Shown piece after piece: positions 35,991-45,062 of a DNA stretch of 64,000 bases; position 1 is the first letter of the stretch, and every line of letters starts with the position of its first letter. The DNA is taken from the NCBI GenBank assembly GCA_017555205.1, contig JAFZGW010000004.1:1-64000 (forward strand), given 5' to 3'. A program made the translations under genes and the position numbers. Source of the stretch: Akkermansia sp. Its GTDB lineage: Bacteria; Verrucomicrobiota; Verrucomicrobiia; Verrucomicrobiales; Akkermansiaceae. The notes beneath the pieces are model-generated. The model had not been told where the DNA came from and did no database searches. It saw nothing but the letters and a program-made list of their open reading frames with translations.

Positions 35991-36341
35991 TTAGAATTTG
36001 AGACCGGCCTCACGAGCGGCGTCGGCCAGGGACTTCACCTTCCCGTGGTAGAGGAAACCACCGCGGTCGAATACAACCTCAGTGATACCGGCTTCCAGGG
36101 CCTTCTTAGCAATGAGCTCGCCCACCTTGGCGGCGGACTCGACATTGGCCTTCTTCAGCTCGATGTTCTTGGTGCAAGCGGCGCAGAGGGTAACACCCTT
36201 CACGTCGTCGATTACCTGAGCATAAACGTGCTGATTGGAGAAATTAACTGCCAGACGGGGGCGCTCAGGCGTACCTGCAAGCTTTTTGCGGATACGGGTA
36301 TGAACGCGTGCGCGGATGGCTTTGCGATTGATAGTGCTCAT
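35991..36341 (-). CDS. rplR: 50S ribosomal protein L18
   Basis: 116 residues, typical length. Features are [39 protein letters not shown] and the C-terminal [20 protein letters not shown]. It binds 5S rRNA. It lies between rplF and rpsE as in the usual spc order. Confidence 0.96.
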   Translation of the reverse strand: MSTINRKAIRARVHTRIRKKLAGTPERPRLAVNFSNQHVYAQVIDDVKGVTLCAACTKNIELKKANVESAAKVGELIAKKALEAGITEVVFDRGGFLYHGKVKSLADAAREAGLKF

Positions 36342-36376
36342 ATTCCTGTAAACTTTGTAATAAGTGTTTGAGATGA

Positions 36377-36916
36377 TTACTTGCCAACGCTCTTGCCTTC
36401 CTTGCGGCGGATGTACTCACCAACATAGTGAATACCCTTGCCCTTGTAGGGCTCCGGCGGATAGTAGCCGCGAACCTCAGCGGCGAACTGGCCAACAACC
36501 TGCTTGTCGATACCCTCAACCTTTACCTTGGTGTTGTCGGTCACAGTGACGGTTACACCGGCGGGAATGGGGTGAAGAATCGGGTGGGACTTACCGAGGG
36601 CAAGGTCGAGTGCCTGGCCCTTAACGGCGGCTTTGAAACCCACACCCACGATTTCAAGCTGCTTCACGAAACCCTTGCTCACGCCCTCAACCATGTTGGA
36701 GAGCAGCGAACGGTTCGTGCCGTGCAGTGCACGGAGCTTGCGGGATTCATCTGCACGGCTCACTGTAAGCTCGGTGCCCTCTACTGCGGCGGTAATGCCA
36801 ACAGGCAGAGTCCAGCTCAGTTCACCCTTGCCACCCTTCACGGCTACATCCTGACCATTGATGGTAACGGTCACGCCAGCGGGGATGGTGATAACTTTCT
36901 TACCTACTCGAGACAT
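36377..36916 (-). CDS. rplF: 50S ribosomal protein L6
   Basis: 179 residues. Features are [36 protein letters not shown] and the C-terminal signature [20 protein letters not shown]. It lies between rpsH and rplR. Confidence 0.96.
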   Translation of the reverse strand: MSRVGKKVITIPAGVTVTINGQDVAVKGGKGELSWTLPVGITAAVEGTELTVSRADESRKLRALHGTNRSLLSNMVEGVSKGFVKQLEIVGVGFKAAVKGQALDLALGKSHPILHPIPAGVTVTVTDNTKVKVEGIDKQVVGQFAAEVRGYYPPEPYKGKGIHYVGEYIRRKEGKSVGK

Positions 36917-36943
36917 AGTGTTCTATACGGTTAGGGGTTCAGG

Positions 36944-37345
36944 TTACCAGACAAGAGCGAGGAGCTCACCACCAATCTGGAGCTTGCGGGCCTTAGCACC
37001 CGTCATCACACCGGAAGAAGTGGACACGATGGAGATACCCAGACCGTTCATGACGGTGGGGATGTCGGCGGAGCAGACGTACTGGCGGCGGCCCGGCTTG
37101 GAGCAGCGCTTCACGTCTGTAACAATGGACTTACCTTCCTTGGTGAACTTGCTCTTCACCTTGATGGCCTTGTCCTTACCCTCACCTACGATCTCATAGG
37201 ACCAGATGTAGCCTTCCTCCTGAAGGATGCGGGCAATCTCGGCCTTGATACCGGAGAACGAAACGGTGAAGCCCTCAGTGCGGGCGATACCGGCGTTCTT
37301 CACGCGGGTGAGAAAATCTGCGATAGGATCACTTAATACTGCCAT
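36944..37345 (-). CDS. rpsH: 30S ribosomal protein S8
   Basis: 133 residues. Features are DPIADFLTRVKNAG, EIARILQEEGYIW and the C-terminal GLGISIVSTSSGVMTGAKAR. It follows rplE directly; rpsN, normally between them, is missing here. Confidence 0.96.
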   Translation of the reverse strand: MAVLSDPIADFLTRVKNAGIARTEGFTVSFSGIKAEIARILQEEGYIWSYEIVGEGKDKAIKVKSKFTKEGKSIVTDVKRCSKPGRRQYVCSADIPTVMNGLGISIVSTSSGVMTGAKARKLQIGGELLALVW

Positions 37346-37358
37346 GGTCGTTTATATG

Positions 37359-37931
37359 TTAGGCGTTCTCTTCAGTCTTCTTGGTGGGCTTGCGGAAGGG
37401 GATACCCAGCTCAGCAAGCAGGTCACGACCCTCATCGTTCGTCGTAGCGGACGTTACGAAGATAATGTCGAAACCGATATTGCGCTTAATCTGATCGAGC
37501 TCAATCTCGGGGAAGATGGACTGATCAGGGATACCGATGGCATAGTTGCCGCGACCGTCAAAGGACTTGGTGGGCAGACCACGGAAGTCGCGAATGTTGG
37601 GAGCGGTAATGTTGATGAAGCGATCGAGGAACTCCCACATGCGAGTGGAGCGCAGCGTCACGCGGGCGCCGAGGACTTCACCCTCACGGAGTTTGAAGTT
37701 AGCCACGCTCTTGCGGGCGTAGGTTACAGCCGGCTTCTGGCCGGTGATTTTGGCGATTTCAGCCACAGCATCCTCAACAGCCTGCTTGCGGTCAGGGTGC
37801 TTGCCCATGCATGTAGTCACCACAATCTTCTCGAGACGGGGAATCTGATGCACGTTGGTGTACTGATGCTTCGCCTGGAGGGCCGGAACGACCTTCTCCT
37901 TATAGTATGTAAGCAATGTCGGTGTGCTCAT
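37359..37931 (-). CDS. rplE: 50S ribosomal protein L5
   Basis: 190 residues. Features are IPRLEKIVVTTCMGK, TGQKPAVTYARKSVANFKLR and RDFRGLPTKSFDGRGNYAIG. It binds 5S rRNA and contacts the P-site tRNA. The C-terminus carries about ten extra basic residues. Confidence 0.96.
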   Translation of the reverse strand: MSTPTLLTYYKEKVVPALQAKHQYTNVHQIPRLEKIVVTTCMGKHPDRKQAVEDAVAEIAKITGQKPAVTYARKSVANFKLREGEVLGARVTLRSTRMWEFLDRFINITAPNIRDFRGLPTKSFDGRGNYAIGIPDQSIFPEIELDQIKRNIGFDIIFVTSATTNDEGRDLLAELGIPFRKPTKKTEENA

Positions 37932-38006
37932 AATTTTAGCGGGTCAGCTCTTATTGTTAATAATTTGGTTATGATGGCTTAAGCGCGGAGATGCAGCCTT
38001 TCGGCC

Positions 38007-38231
38007 TCAGCTCTCTTTCTTCACATTGGAGATGTGGATGGGGCCGTCAATATCCTTGATACCGCCTTCGGGGTCGGACTCAGAGGGCTTGGTAGCCTTC
38101 TTAAGAGTGCGAGCGCCCTCAACGATAACAGTCTGCTTAGCAGCGTTTACGGACAGGACGACACCACGCTTGCCCTTGTTCTTGCCGGCGATAACGACGA
38201 CGCTGTCGCCTTTCTTCACGTGGGTCTTCAT
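38007..38231 (-). CDS. rplX: 50S ribosomal protein L24
   Basis: 74 residues, a short L24 with the KOW motif ([20 protein letters not shown]) and [20 protein letters not shown]. It is the first gene of this transcription unit, with its own promoter about 64 bases upstream. rplN, normally just before rplX, is absent, so the operon has been split here. Confidence 0.93.
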   Translation of the reverse strand: MKTHVKKGDSVVVIAGKNKGKRGVVLSVNAAKQTVIVEGARTLKKATKPSESDPEGGIKDIDGPIHISNVKKES

Positions 38232-38294
38232 CGTGTGTGTGTGTGATTGTTTGCGATATATCCCTACACTACACCTGTAGTAAGGGGGTCACGG

Positions 38295-38323
38295 AGTTTA
38301 CACTTTTAGCATACAGACGTCAA
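38295..38323 (-). promoter_or_regulatory. Promoter of rplX-secY TTGACG-17-TAAACT
   Basis: Minus-strand boxes with exact 17-base spacing; transcription would start near 38288. Confidence 0.65.
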
Positions 38324-38362
38324 GCACAATCTCAATTTTTTGTACTTTTTTTCACAAAATCG

Positions 38363-39742
38363 TCAATGAAGCTGCTCAAATACCCTTCTACGGGTACGCA
38401 TAAAACGCCATGTAAGAATAACGGCAGTGATAAAAAGTGAGATGATAAAGCTCACCCAAGCACCTGCGGCCCCCATGGCCGGCACAATAGCATCCGTCCG
38501 TATGAGAAGGTAGGCCAGCGGCAAACCCACGACCCAATAGCTGGTGATATTGCTCCAGGTGATAACCGCCGTATCGTGGCACCCCCTGAGCAAGCCGGAC
38601 ATGAGCACCTGCGTTGCATCCGGAATCTGATACACGGCGCAGTATATAAGCAATACGGAAGCCAAGGATATAATTTCCTCAGAATCGGTATACAAGCCCA
38701 CAATATCGCGGCGGAAAAGCATAGTGAGCACTATAAAGCACAACACGAGAGCGTACGACACCACCAACAATGTGCGCACCATGGCGTGAAAATCCGCCTT
38801 CCGCCCGCCCCCCACATGATAGGCAGCTCGTATAGATGCAGCAATTCCCAAGCTGAGCGGAAGCATAAAAATAATACCGCTCACGTTAATTGCGACCTGC
38901 TGGGCACTCACTACGACCTCGCCCAACGGGGCAATCATGAGGGTAACCAAGTTAAAGAAGCTCATTTCGCAGAGGGATGCCACCCCCACGGGCAGGCCAA
39001 GCCGAAGAATCTGCCGCACCACCCCCCAACATGGGCAACGAAAAGCCAGCATTTGCTTAGCACGCGCCCTGTGCTGGCGACTCCCCAACATCATGGCAAG
39101 CAAGCAGGCAAGCATGCACCAGTTCACAATAGACGTGGCCAATCCACAACCGGCACCGCCCAGCGAGGGTATTACCCCCCACCCGAAAACAAACAGCATG
39201 TTGAGCGGTATATTAATCAACACTCCGCACAATGATACAAACATGGCCGGGCGAGTTTGACCATACCCCTCAAAATTGGCAACTACTACTCGTATGAGCA
39301 AATTGGCAGGTACGCCAATCAACATAAACCACACATAGCGCTGCGCACTCTCTGCCAGTTCCACATTATCCGTCACATAGAAAAAGACATACGAGGCCGC
39401 ATACATGAGCAATATCTCCACCACAGCCAAAAGCAGCGCCAGTACTTTCCCGTTGTTAAGGTATAGCCCGCTCTTACTATCAGCCCCTGCCCCACGCAAG
39501 CGCGATATCATGGCACTGAGTATCGTCAGCACAACACCACCCGCTATCACAATAGTGCCGGCAATGGAAAATCCCATCGCCACTGCCGCCAAATCCACTT
39601 CCCCCTTCCAACCGGCAACCACGGTATCCGTCACGCCCATTCCCATGTGGAGAATATTGCCTATATACAGAGGCAGCATCAGCGACAGCAGACGCCTGAG
39701 TTCAACTCGATTCACCCATCCTCCTTTTAGCGCGTTCTGCAT
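38363..39742 (-). CDS. MATE-family efflux transporter
   Basis: A 459-residue membrane protein with twelve helices. MATE features include LPLYIGNILHMGMGVTDTVV near residue 28, AAVAMGFSIAGTIVIAGGVV near 55 and the half-repeat starting LRLGLPVGVASLCEMSFF near 240. Proteins of this family export cationic drugs or metabolites using Na+ or H+; the substrate is unknown. I chose ATG 39742; an upstream in-frame start at 39775 lies inside the tRNA terminator. AGAAGAA just upstream is one of the few purine-rich leaders here. Confidence 0.9.
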   Translation of the reverse strand: MQNALKGGWVNRVELRRLLSLMLPLYIGNILHMGMGVTDTVVAGWKGEVDLAAVAMGFSIAGTIVIAGGVVLTILSAMISRLRGAGADSKSGLYLNNGKVLALLLAVVEILLMYAASYVFFYVTDNVELAESAQRYVWFMLIGVPANLLIRVVVANFEGYGQTRPAMFVSLCGVLINIPLNMLFVFGWGVIPSLGGAGCGLATSIVNWCMLACLLAMMLGSRQHRARAKQMLAFRCPCWGVVRQILRLGLPVGVASLCEMSFFNLVTLMIAPLGEVVVSAQQVAINVSGIIFMLPLSLGIAASIRAAYHVGGGRKADFHAMVRTLLVVSYALVLCFIVLTMLFRRDIVGLYTDSEEIISLASVLLIYCAVYQIPDATQVLMSGLLRGCHDTAVITWSNITSYWVVGLPLAYLLIRTDAIVPAMGAAGAWVSFIISLFITAVILTWRFMRTRRRVFEQLH

Positions 39743-39762
39743 ATTTCTTCTTTCTATGGTGC

Positions 39763-39789
39763 AAAAAAGCTCCATCTTTCGATGGAGCT
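39763..39789 (-). terminator. Intrinsic terminator after tRNA-Glu
   Basis: Minus-strand stem AGCTCCATC/GATGGAGCT with a 4-base loop and six T. Confidence 0.85.
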
Positions 39790-39799
39790 TTCTTTGTTA

Positions 39800-39873
39800 C
39801 ATCTGGAACGGGATTCGAACCCGTGTTGCCCGCGTGAAAGGCGGGTGTCCTAGGCCGACTAGACGATCCAGAC
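39800..39873 (-). tRNA. tRNA-Glu (TTC)
   Basis: Minus strand. Acceptor GTCTGGA/TCCAGAT, anticodon loop CTTTCAC in a CCCGC/GCGGG stem giving TTC, T loop TTCGAAT. It closely follows the bacterial tRNA-Glu pattern (GTCTAG D arm, GGACAC). CCA is not encoded. Confidence 0.93.
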
Positions 39874-39905
39874 ACTAGGATTCGCAACTCTGTCGTTGCG
39901 AGAGA

Positions 39906-39934
39906 AAATTACCACACTCTCCACGTTTCGTCAA
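39906..39934 (-). promoter_or_regulatory. tRNA-Glu promoter TTGACG-17-TAATTT
   Basis: Minus-strand boxes 33-61 bases upstream of the tRNA 5' end. Confidence 0.55.
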
Positions 39935-40055
39935 GCTTTTTCTGTATTAATTTTTATTTTTTTTACTTTTCTCGCGATTTTTTCTTATTTTTCACGCTAT
40001 CACACCACCAAACCGCAACAATAACGGCAACGATTACATTGATTAAATTAAAGTT

Positions 40056-40086
40056 AAAAACCCACCCCTGATTGCCAAGGGTGGGT
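40056..40086 (-). terminator. Intrinsic terminator of the Amuc_1098-1102-like operon
   Basis: Minus-strand stem ACCCACCC/GGGTGGGT followed by T-rich sequence. It lies 27 bases after the secretin stop. Confidence 0.75.
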
Positions 40087-40113
40087 CAAAATTACCAGTG
40101 AACCGGTTATATC

Positions 40114-42834
40114 TTACGGATTGGCAAGGCCATCATCCGGGAAGAGGCTGGGAGTGCCGGTGCCGGCGGTGGGGTTGTCACCCGTACCTACGTCGCGCAA
40201 GCGAGTGGGCTTACCGGTCGGGTCAATCTTCTCAGCCGTTACGAAAATCATCAGGTTCTTACGAACGTGGGATTCTGCATTACTGCGGAAGAATCGGCCG
40301 ATGAGGGGCAGGTCACCGAATACGGGCACCTTATCTTCCACCTTCTGCACATTATCTTCAATCATACCACCGATTGCGATGGTGTGACCATCATAAATAC
40401 AGGGGTTAGAGTTGATGTAACGACGGCTGAAGATGGGCATATCAATACGGTTTTCCGTAAGGGTGATGTGCTCAATCTGCGTATCGTTAGCAATACCGGC
40501 AGTAATCGGAGAACCGAAGTTCACGAAACCTTCGAAGTTAACAACCTTAATTTCGAAGTGGTTGAACTTGATGATGTCGTTGCCCTCGAGCTCGTCCACC
40601 TTAAATCGCATGACGATACCAACTTCTTCAACAGCCCATTCAGAGGGATTGGCCGGAGAGGCAATCGGCATGGACATGCTGTTGTTGTTGTTCCAGTTGT
40701 TGTTATTGTTGGTGGAACCGCCAAGTTCGGGAGCATCGTAAGCGGAGGGATAGATGAAGCGGCGAACCACCTCAATCTTAGCACATCCGTTGTCACCGTT
40801 CTGGTCGGCAGCCAAGGGGTCAGGCTCAGGTGTGTAGTCCAACTCACCGGGGCGAGCTACCAGGCTGGGGGCGGACATAATGTCTACACCCTTCTTCTGG
40901 GAAAGACCACGCATAATCATCTGGAATGAACCCTCGTCATAAATACCGGAGAGGGACAGAATGCCGGGAGCTGCACGGCGGGAGGTGTTAGCAGCCGCAG
41001 AACCGGAAGCCACCAGAGAGTCCATGCTGCTGCCGGTAAGTGCACCTGTACCGGAGCGCAGACCGCCGGTCATGAGACCATTGGAAATCGGATCGCTCGA
41101 GGAGGCAAGGGAACTGTTGCTGTAGATGGGCCAAGAACCATTATTGGTGTGATTATTGGAGTATGCTTTACCACCAGAGGTAACGAAATCACTCATTGTG
41201 CGCAGAGGGTCGGAAGCCGAGCCATTCACGCCACCCAAATAGGTGCTGCCGTTGTTGGAGACGGAGATGGGGTTGACCACCCAGTCAAAGCTGAGCTCTT
41301 CTTCGTTGGTCTGAGAAACCTCAACGAACTTAGCGCTCACCTTAATCATCTGGGGCATCTGGCGGCGATATTCGTTAACAGCTTCTTCCACCGCGTCGAG
41401 GTTGCTGGCGGTATTCTCCACCGTCAACATACCGGTACGGGGCGAATACTGAGCGCTGGCACCCTTGGGGAACGAAACACCGGCTTGGCGCAGTGTTGCA
41501 ACGGCGTCCAGCTTGGACTTCGGTGCGGCCGCTTCATCAAATCCTTCCTCTTCACTGTCCTCGTCATCGCCGGATTCACCGCCGGTGAAGAAGTCGCGGG
41601 AAACCTTCCACTGACGCTTAAACATGCGCTCCACACCGGCACCGGTCTGATAGACAACAATAGCGTTGTCCTCCACACGGTACTGACAGCCGGCCTGCGT
41701 GCAAATAAGCTGCAGCAGTTCTTTAGCCGTCACACCGGAAATATTGAGCTTGGTAACGATAGCTTCCTCGGGTGCGCTCTCTACGGCTACGGGTTCAGCC
41801 TCTTCCTCGCCTTCCTCATCGGTGGAAACCGTCTGAGCGGGAGCGGGAGCGGTACGGGGCTTCTCGAAAATGAAGTTCATCTGAATACCGTTCTTACGAG
41901 CCTCACCACGAAGGAAATCAAGAGCGTCCTCAATGGGGGTATTCTCGAAGTTAACGGTCGTAATCTGCATCTTGCTCAGGTTCTGATCGTTAGCAATCTG
42001 CTTTTCAGTTACCTGAACGGTGGATTCACCACCACCCATTTCAATGTCGGGCAAATCCTGAGGAGCATATTCCTCCCACAGTGCGTCTACCTCAGCCAGA
42101 GCCTTAGCACGGAACGAGTTACGAGCACTCTTGTAGTAATTCATTCGGCGCTTAGAAACGGCCTCCTGCCCCTGGCGAGCAGCCTTGTTGTAGGGGTCAA
42201 TCTTGATAACCTGAGCGAACGTGGCATAGGCATCGTCAAACTTGCCAAGGTCGTAGTAACCGTAGCCCAGAGTAAGCAGACGGCTCACCTCCTCAACGTC
42301 GCGAACGTGCTGGGGGGTAAGGGCGGGATTGTTGCGCACGGGGTCGCGCAGCATGGAAAGGTCGCGACGAGCGCGCTCGTTGTTCGGATTGCGGGAGAGC
42401 ACGTCGAGCAGGAGCTGCTCTGCGTCATCATAACGACCAACCTTAGCATATTCGCCGGCAACGGCAATGGAGGCATCGCCGATTACATCGACAATGTGCT
42501 GCTGAAGCACGAGAGTTGCAGGAGCCTTGGGTACGCGATTCCAAGCGGACTTGAACTTCTCGAGAGCTACGGAGTACTTGCCTTCCTTGTAAGCTTCGCG
42601 GCCTTCCTGCAGAAGCTGATGAGCTTCCTGCTCCATAGCGCGACGGCGAGCGGTTTCGCGTGCATTGATGCTATCCTGACCGGCGTAAACGGCGGTAGGT
42701 CCAACTTCGCTGGTACCTGCGGCTGTAGAAGTGCTCAAATAGCCTTCAGTGCCGGCCTGCGCAAAGGGGCAGGTCATGGCAACTGCCGCAAGCATCATCG
42801 AATACTTTGAGGTAATGAGAGGTGCGTGGTTCAT
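40114..42834 (-). CDS. Secretin (PilQ/GspD family), Amuc_1098-like
   Basis: A 906-residue outer-membrane secretin. Order: signal peptide (about 1-27), TPR-like repeats (about 50-230, including GREAYKEGKYSVALEKF and GYGYYDLGKFDDAYATF), an STN/N0-like domain near 295 (VNFENTPIEDALDFLRGEA), N domains, and the C-terminal secretin domain with VPVFGDLPLIGRFFRS near 865. It would form the outer-membrane pore for a type IV pilus-like machine. It is the last gene of a five-gene unit with the same order and orientation as Amuc_1102 to Amuc_1098. Confidence 0.9.
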   Translation of the reverse strand: MNHAPLITSKYSMMLAAVAMTCPFAQAGTEGYLSTSTAAGTSEVGPTAVYAGQDSINARETARRRAMEQEAHQLLQEGREAYKEGKYSVALEKFKSAWNRVPKAPATLVLQQHIVDVIGDASIAVAGEYAKVGRYDDAEQLLLDVLSRNPNNERARRDLSMLRDPVRNNPALTPQHVRDVEEVSRLLTLGYGYYDLGKFDDAYATFAQVIKIDPYNKAARQGQEAVSKRRMNYYKSARNSFRAKALAEVDALWEEYAPQDLPDIEMGGGESTVQVTEKQIANDQNLSKMQITTVNFENTPIEDALDFLRGEARKNGIQMNFIFEKPRTAPAPAQTVSTDEEGEEEAEPVAVESAPEEAIVTKLNISGVTAKELLQLICTQAGCQYRVEDNAIVVYQTGAGVERMFKRQWKVSRDFFTGGESGDDEDSEEEGFDEAAAPKSKLDAVATLRQAGVSFPKGASAQYSPRTGMLTVENTASNLDAVEEAVNEYRRQMPQMIKVSAKFVEVSQTNEEELSFDWVVNPISVSNNGSTYLGGVNGSASDPLRTMSDFVTSGGKAYSNNHTNNGSWPIYSNSSLASSSDPISNGLMTGGLRSGTGALTGSSMDSLVASGSAAANTSRRAAPGILSLSGIYDEGSFQMIMRGLSQKKGVDIMSAPSLVARPGELDYTPEPDPLAADQNGDNGCAKIEVVRRFIYPSAYDAPELGGSTNNNNNWNNNNSMSMPIASPANPSEWAVEEVGIVMRFKVDELEGNDIIKFNHFEIKVVNFEGFVNFGSPITAGIANDTQIEHITLTENRIDMPIFSRRYINSNPCIYDGHTIAIGGMIEDNVQKVEDKVPVFGDLPLIGRFFRSNAESHVRKNLMIFVTAEKIDPTGKPTRLRDVGTGDNPTAGTGTPSLFPDDGLANP

Positions 42835-42938
42835 GGTAATGTCTAAACTATGACAGAAAACTGTTCACTTGTAAAGTCTACAATTCAAAAAAGTGTATTT
42901 TTTGACTGTTTTTTTGAGTTTTGGTGTATGATTGGGGG

Positions 42939-44063
42939 TCAATTTGCGGCTTTAGGCACGTTTACAGGGCTTTCTGAGTTCTGCGGCTTGATAACGACAC
43001 CGCCATCATCATTCACTCCTGTCAGTTCACATGTAAGCTCGGAACCGGGTACTTTGAAGCTACCGTTAAGCTGTACATCGAGCGTCCCTTCGGGCTTGCC
43101 GGCATTCGGGCCGGCAGTGACTCGCAACGTTGCTGTAACGTCTTCGATGGTTTTGCCTTTTGCGTTAGATGTGCCGAAATCATTGCCGCGTCCGGGAACA
43201 GACGGGCTACCGGCACGGATGGCAAACTCTTTCTCAGCTCCGGCTGTTACGGTATCGCGCACGAAAATGACGGTCTCGGTCTGTTTGTTGCCGGCAGAGT
43301 CACTAAACTCAGCTTGCTCAAATCGCAAAACCTCGAAGCGCTTTTCGCCTGCCTTAAACCCAAAGCTTTCACCCACTTTCACGGTACCTTTGTGCAGAGG
43401 CTTAGTATCACCGGGGCGGGCAAAAATCTTAAATCCTGCACTGGTGGCATTTTGATCGTACGCAAGGGTTGAATCGATTGCTATAGTGCCTTTGGCTCTG
43501 TCGATTTTAACCACTTCCATTTTTACGGGCTTACCAACCTCTACCAACGGAGGATAGCTGGTGGCCACTCCCGGGTTAGTGTTGGCATCAAACTCTTCGC
43601 GATTGCTGAAACCATCCGAGTCACTGTCCATCGTAAGACCATCGGAGCGACCGAGGGCATCTGCTATACCGTTGGAGATAAACCAATGATTGGGCACATC
43701 TTTGTGCACATTCTGAGCAGAGGGATCGTAAATATCGATAACCGTTGTTGCCTTCTGGTCATCGAGCGTAACCTGCCAAAGCTCGGGAGAGAAAAAGATG
43801 GGCGTGTAGCGAGGTTTACCGTTAATGGTTGCACCCTCCGGGGCGACATCCACAATGGTGTGATTTTTCTTCGCAGCTGCGGCGATGTCAGCCGCTACGC
43901 GGGAAAGCTCACCAATTTTCTTTGACTCACCGGCATTCAAGCGAGTCTGCGGACGTTCAACCTTGCCGGAGCTCATGGTGTATGCTCCGAAAGCGCCCAC
44001 AGCCACGCCAAGTACAATACCGGTTACAAGAGCGGTTTTGCCGAAATTATTTTGTTCAGCCAT
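42939..44063 (-). CDS. Amuc_1099-like pilus-operon protein
   Basis: A 374-residue protein. One N-terminal membrane helix (TALVTGIVLGVAVGAFGAY) is followed by a periplasmic part containing SDGLTMDSDSDGFSNREEFD near residue 135, a thrombospondin-type-3-like Asp-rich Ca2+ loop, and C-terminal beta-rich repeats. By position it is the homologue of Amuc_1099, the gene next to Amuc_1100. The frame is open from 44117, but ATG 44063 puts the membrane helix near the N-terminus. Confidence 0.75.
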   Translation of the reverse strand: MAEQNNFGKTALVTGIVLGVAVGAFGAYTMSSGKVERPQTRLNAGESKKIGELSRVAADIAAAAKKNHTIVDVAPEGATINGKPRYTPIFFSPELWQVTLDDQKATTVIDIYDPSAQNVHKDVPNHWFISNGIADALGRSDGLTMDSDSDGFSNREEFDANTNPGVATSYPPLVEVGKPVKMEVVKIDRAKGTIAIDSTLAYDQNATSAGFKIFARPGDTKPLHKGTVKVGESFGFKAGEKRFEVLRFEQAEFSDSAGNKQTETVIFVRDTVTAGAEKEFAIRAGSPSVPGRGNDFGTSNAKGKTIEDVTATLRVTAGPNAGKPEGTLDVQLNGSFKVPGSELTCELTGVNDDGGVVIKPQNSESPVNVPKAAN

Positions 44064-44094
44064 AATGCTATGTGTTAAATGGTTTGAGTTTAGT

Positions 44095-45030
44095 TTACTT
44101 CTTGCCGGTATTGGCATTGAAATAGATTACCTGCAGGTTGAGGTGCACGCGCACGGTTTCGTCCGGAGAACCGGTTTTGCGCACGGCTATGGTGCGGCCG
44201 CCGCCATCGGAGGAAGCAGCCGGGGTCTCACCGCTCAAATCATCCCCCTGATTGGGATCTTGCGTGGGAGCCTGATACTCATCTCGAGCCGGCAAATTAC
44301 CCGACTCTGTAGCAACCCACAAACCGGTAATCTTTATAAAGAAATCCTTGTCTGTGGAAAGTCGGTTGAGAACGGCAGGCAGCACACTGGTGGGCACCTT
44401 ACCCTCCTCCACTTCGCTGCGGGTCGCCGTGAAAGCAACCTCGATTCCCAAGGGGAAATTGGCAGCCTTCTTGCGTGCCTTCTCCTCAGGCAAGGGGGCG
44501 CAATAAATCTTATCGAGCAGCGGCGAGCCGCAATCCATCACAATGTCAGCTACGCGCTGAGCAGCCTTCAGCTGAAAACTGCGGCAGGGCACCTCTTCCG
44601 CTGTAGCAGCGGCATTCTTGTAGGCAGCCATACCTAAATCAGCAGCCGCAGAACCCACCTTGCACCCCTTCTCCGATGCTTTGCGGGAAAGGTCATCGAT
44701 GGCACCGCGAACTTCGTTCTGGAAATCGACAGATGAAACCACCTTCCCGTCGCCAATGCACTTTTCTGCGTAAGTATTGAAGTCAGCCTTAAGATCTTTC
44801 AAGGAAGCGGTTGTCTTCTTAACCGCCTCGCGCAGAGCTTTAGCGTTCTTCTCAGTGGGCGGGAATTCCGCGGACTCATATTCACTTATTCTCTCCGAAA
44901 GTGATTTAAGTTCCTTTTTGGCGGAATCAAAATCTGCCGTACGACCAAAACCGTAGTAAACCAACCCACCAAAGGCCAGTGCAAACACGGCGGAGAGGGC
45001 AACCACGCGCTTATTTTCGAGTATACTCAT
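44095..45030 (-). CDS. Amuc_1100-like outer-envelope pilus-associated protein
   Basis: A 311-residue protein with one N-terminal helix (VVALSAVFALAFGGLVYYGF), a coiled-coil region (about 35-120) and an alpha/beta C-terminal part resembling PilO-type ring proteins. It matches Amuc_1100 (317 residues) in length, topology, operon position and local patterns: FPLGIEVAFTATRSEV against PLEIAFQGDRESV, and a final RVHLNLQVIYFN against VQVSLNLVHFN. Amuc_1100 is the A. muciniphila protein reported to act on host TLR2. Sequence is clearly diverged, so that activity should not be assumed. Confidence 0.85.
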   Translation of the reverse strand: MSILENKRVVALSAVFALAFGGLVYYGFGRTADFDSAKKELKSLSERISEYESAEFPPTEKNAKALREAVKKTTASLKDLKADFNTYAEKCIGDGKVVSSVDFQNEVRGAIDDLSRKASEKGCKVGSAAADLGMAAYKNAAATAEEVPCRSFQLKAAQRVADIVMDCGSPLLDKIYCAPLPEEKARKKAANFPLGIEVAFTATRSEVEEGKVPTSVLPAVLNRLSTDKDFFIKITGLWVATESGNLPARDEYQAPTQDPNQGDDLSGETPAASSDGGGRTIAVRKTGSPDETVRVHLNLQVIYFNANTGKK

Positions 45031-45062
45031 GTGTGTGTAAAAGATTGGGGTTAAACGAGGGG

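Noticed and set aside
41149..42810. A 553-codon open frame on the plus strand
   Set aside because: It is the antisense shadow of the secretin gene, which has clear secretin motifs, signal peptide and terminator. The shadow has no family features.
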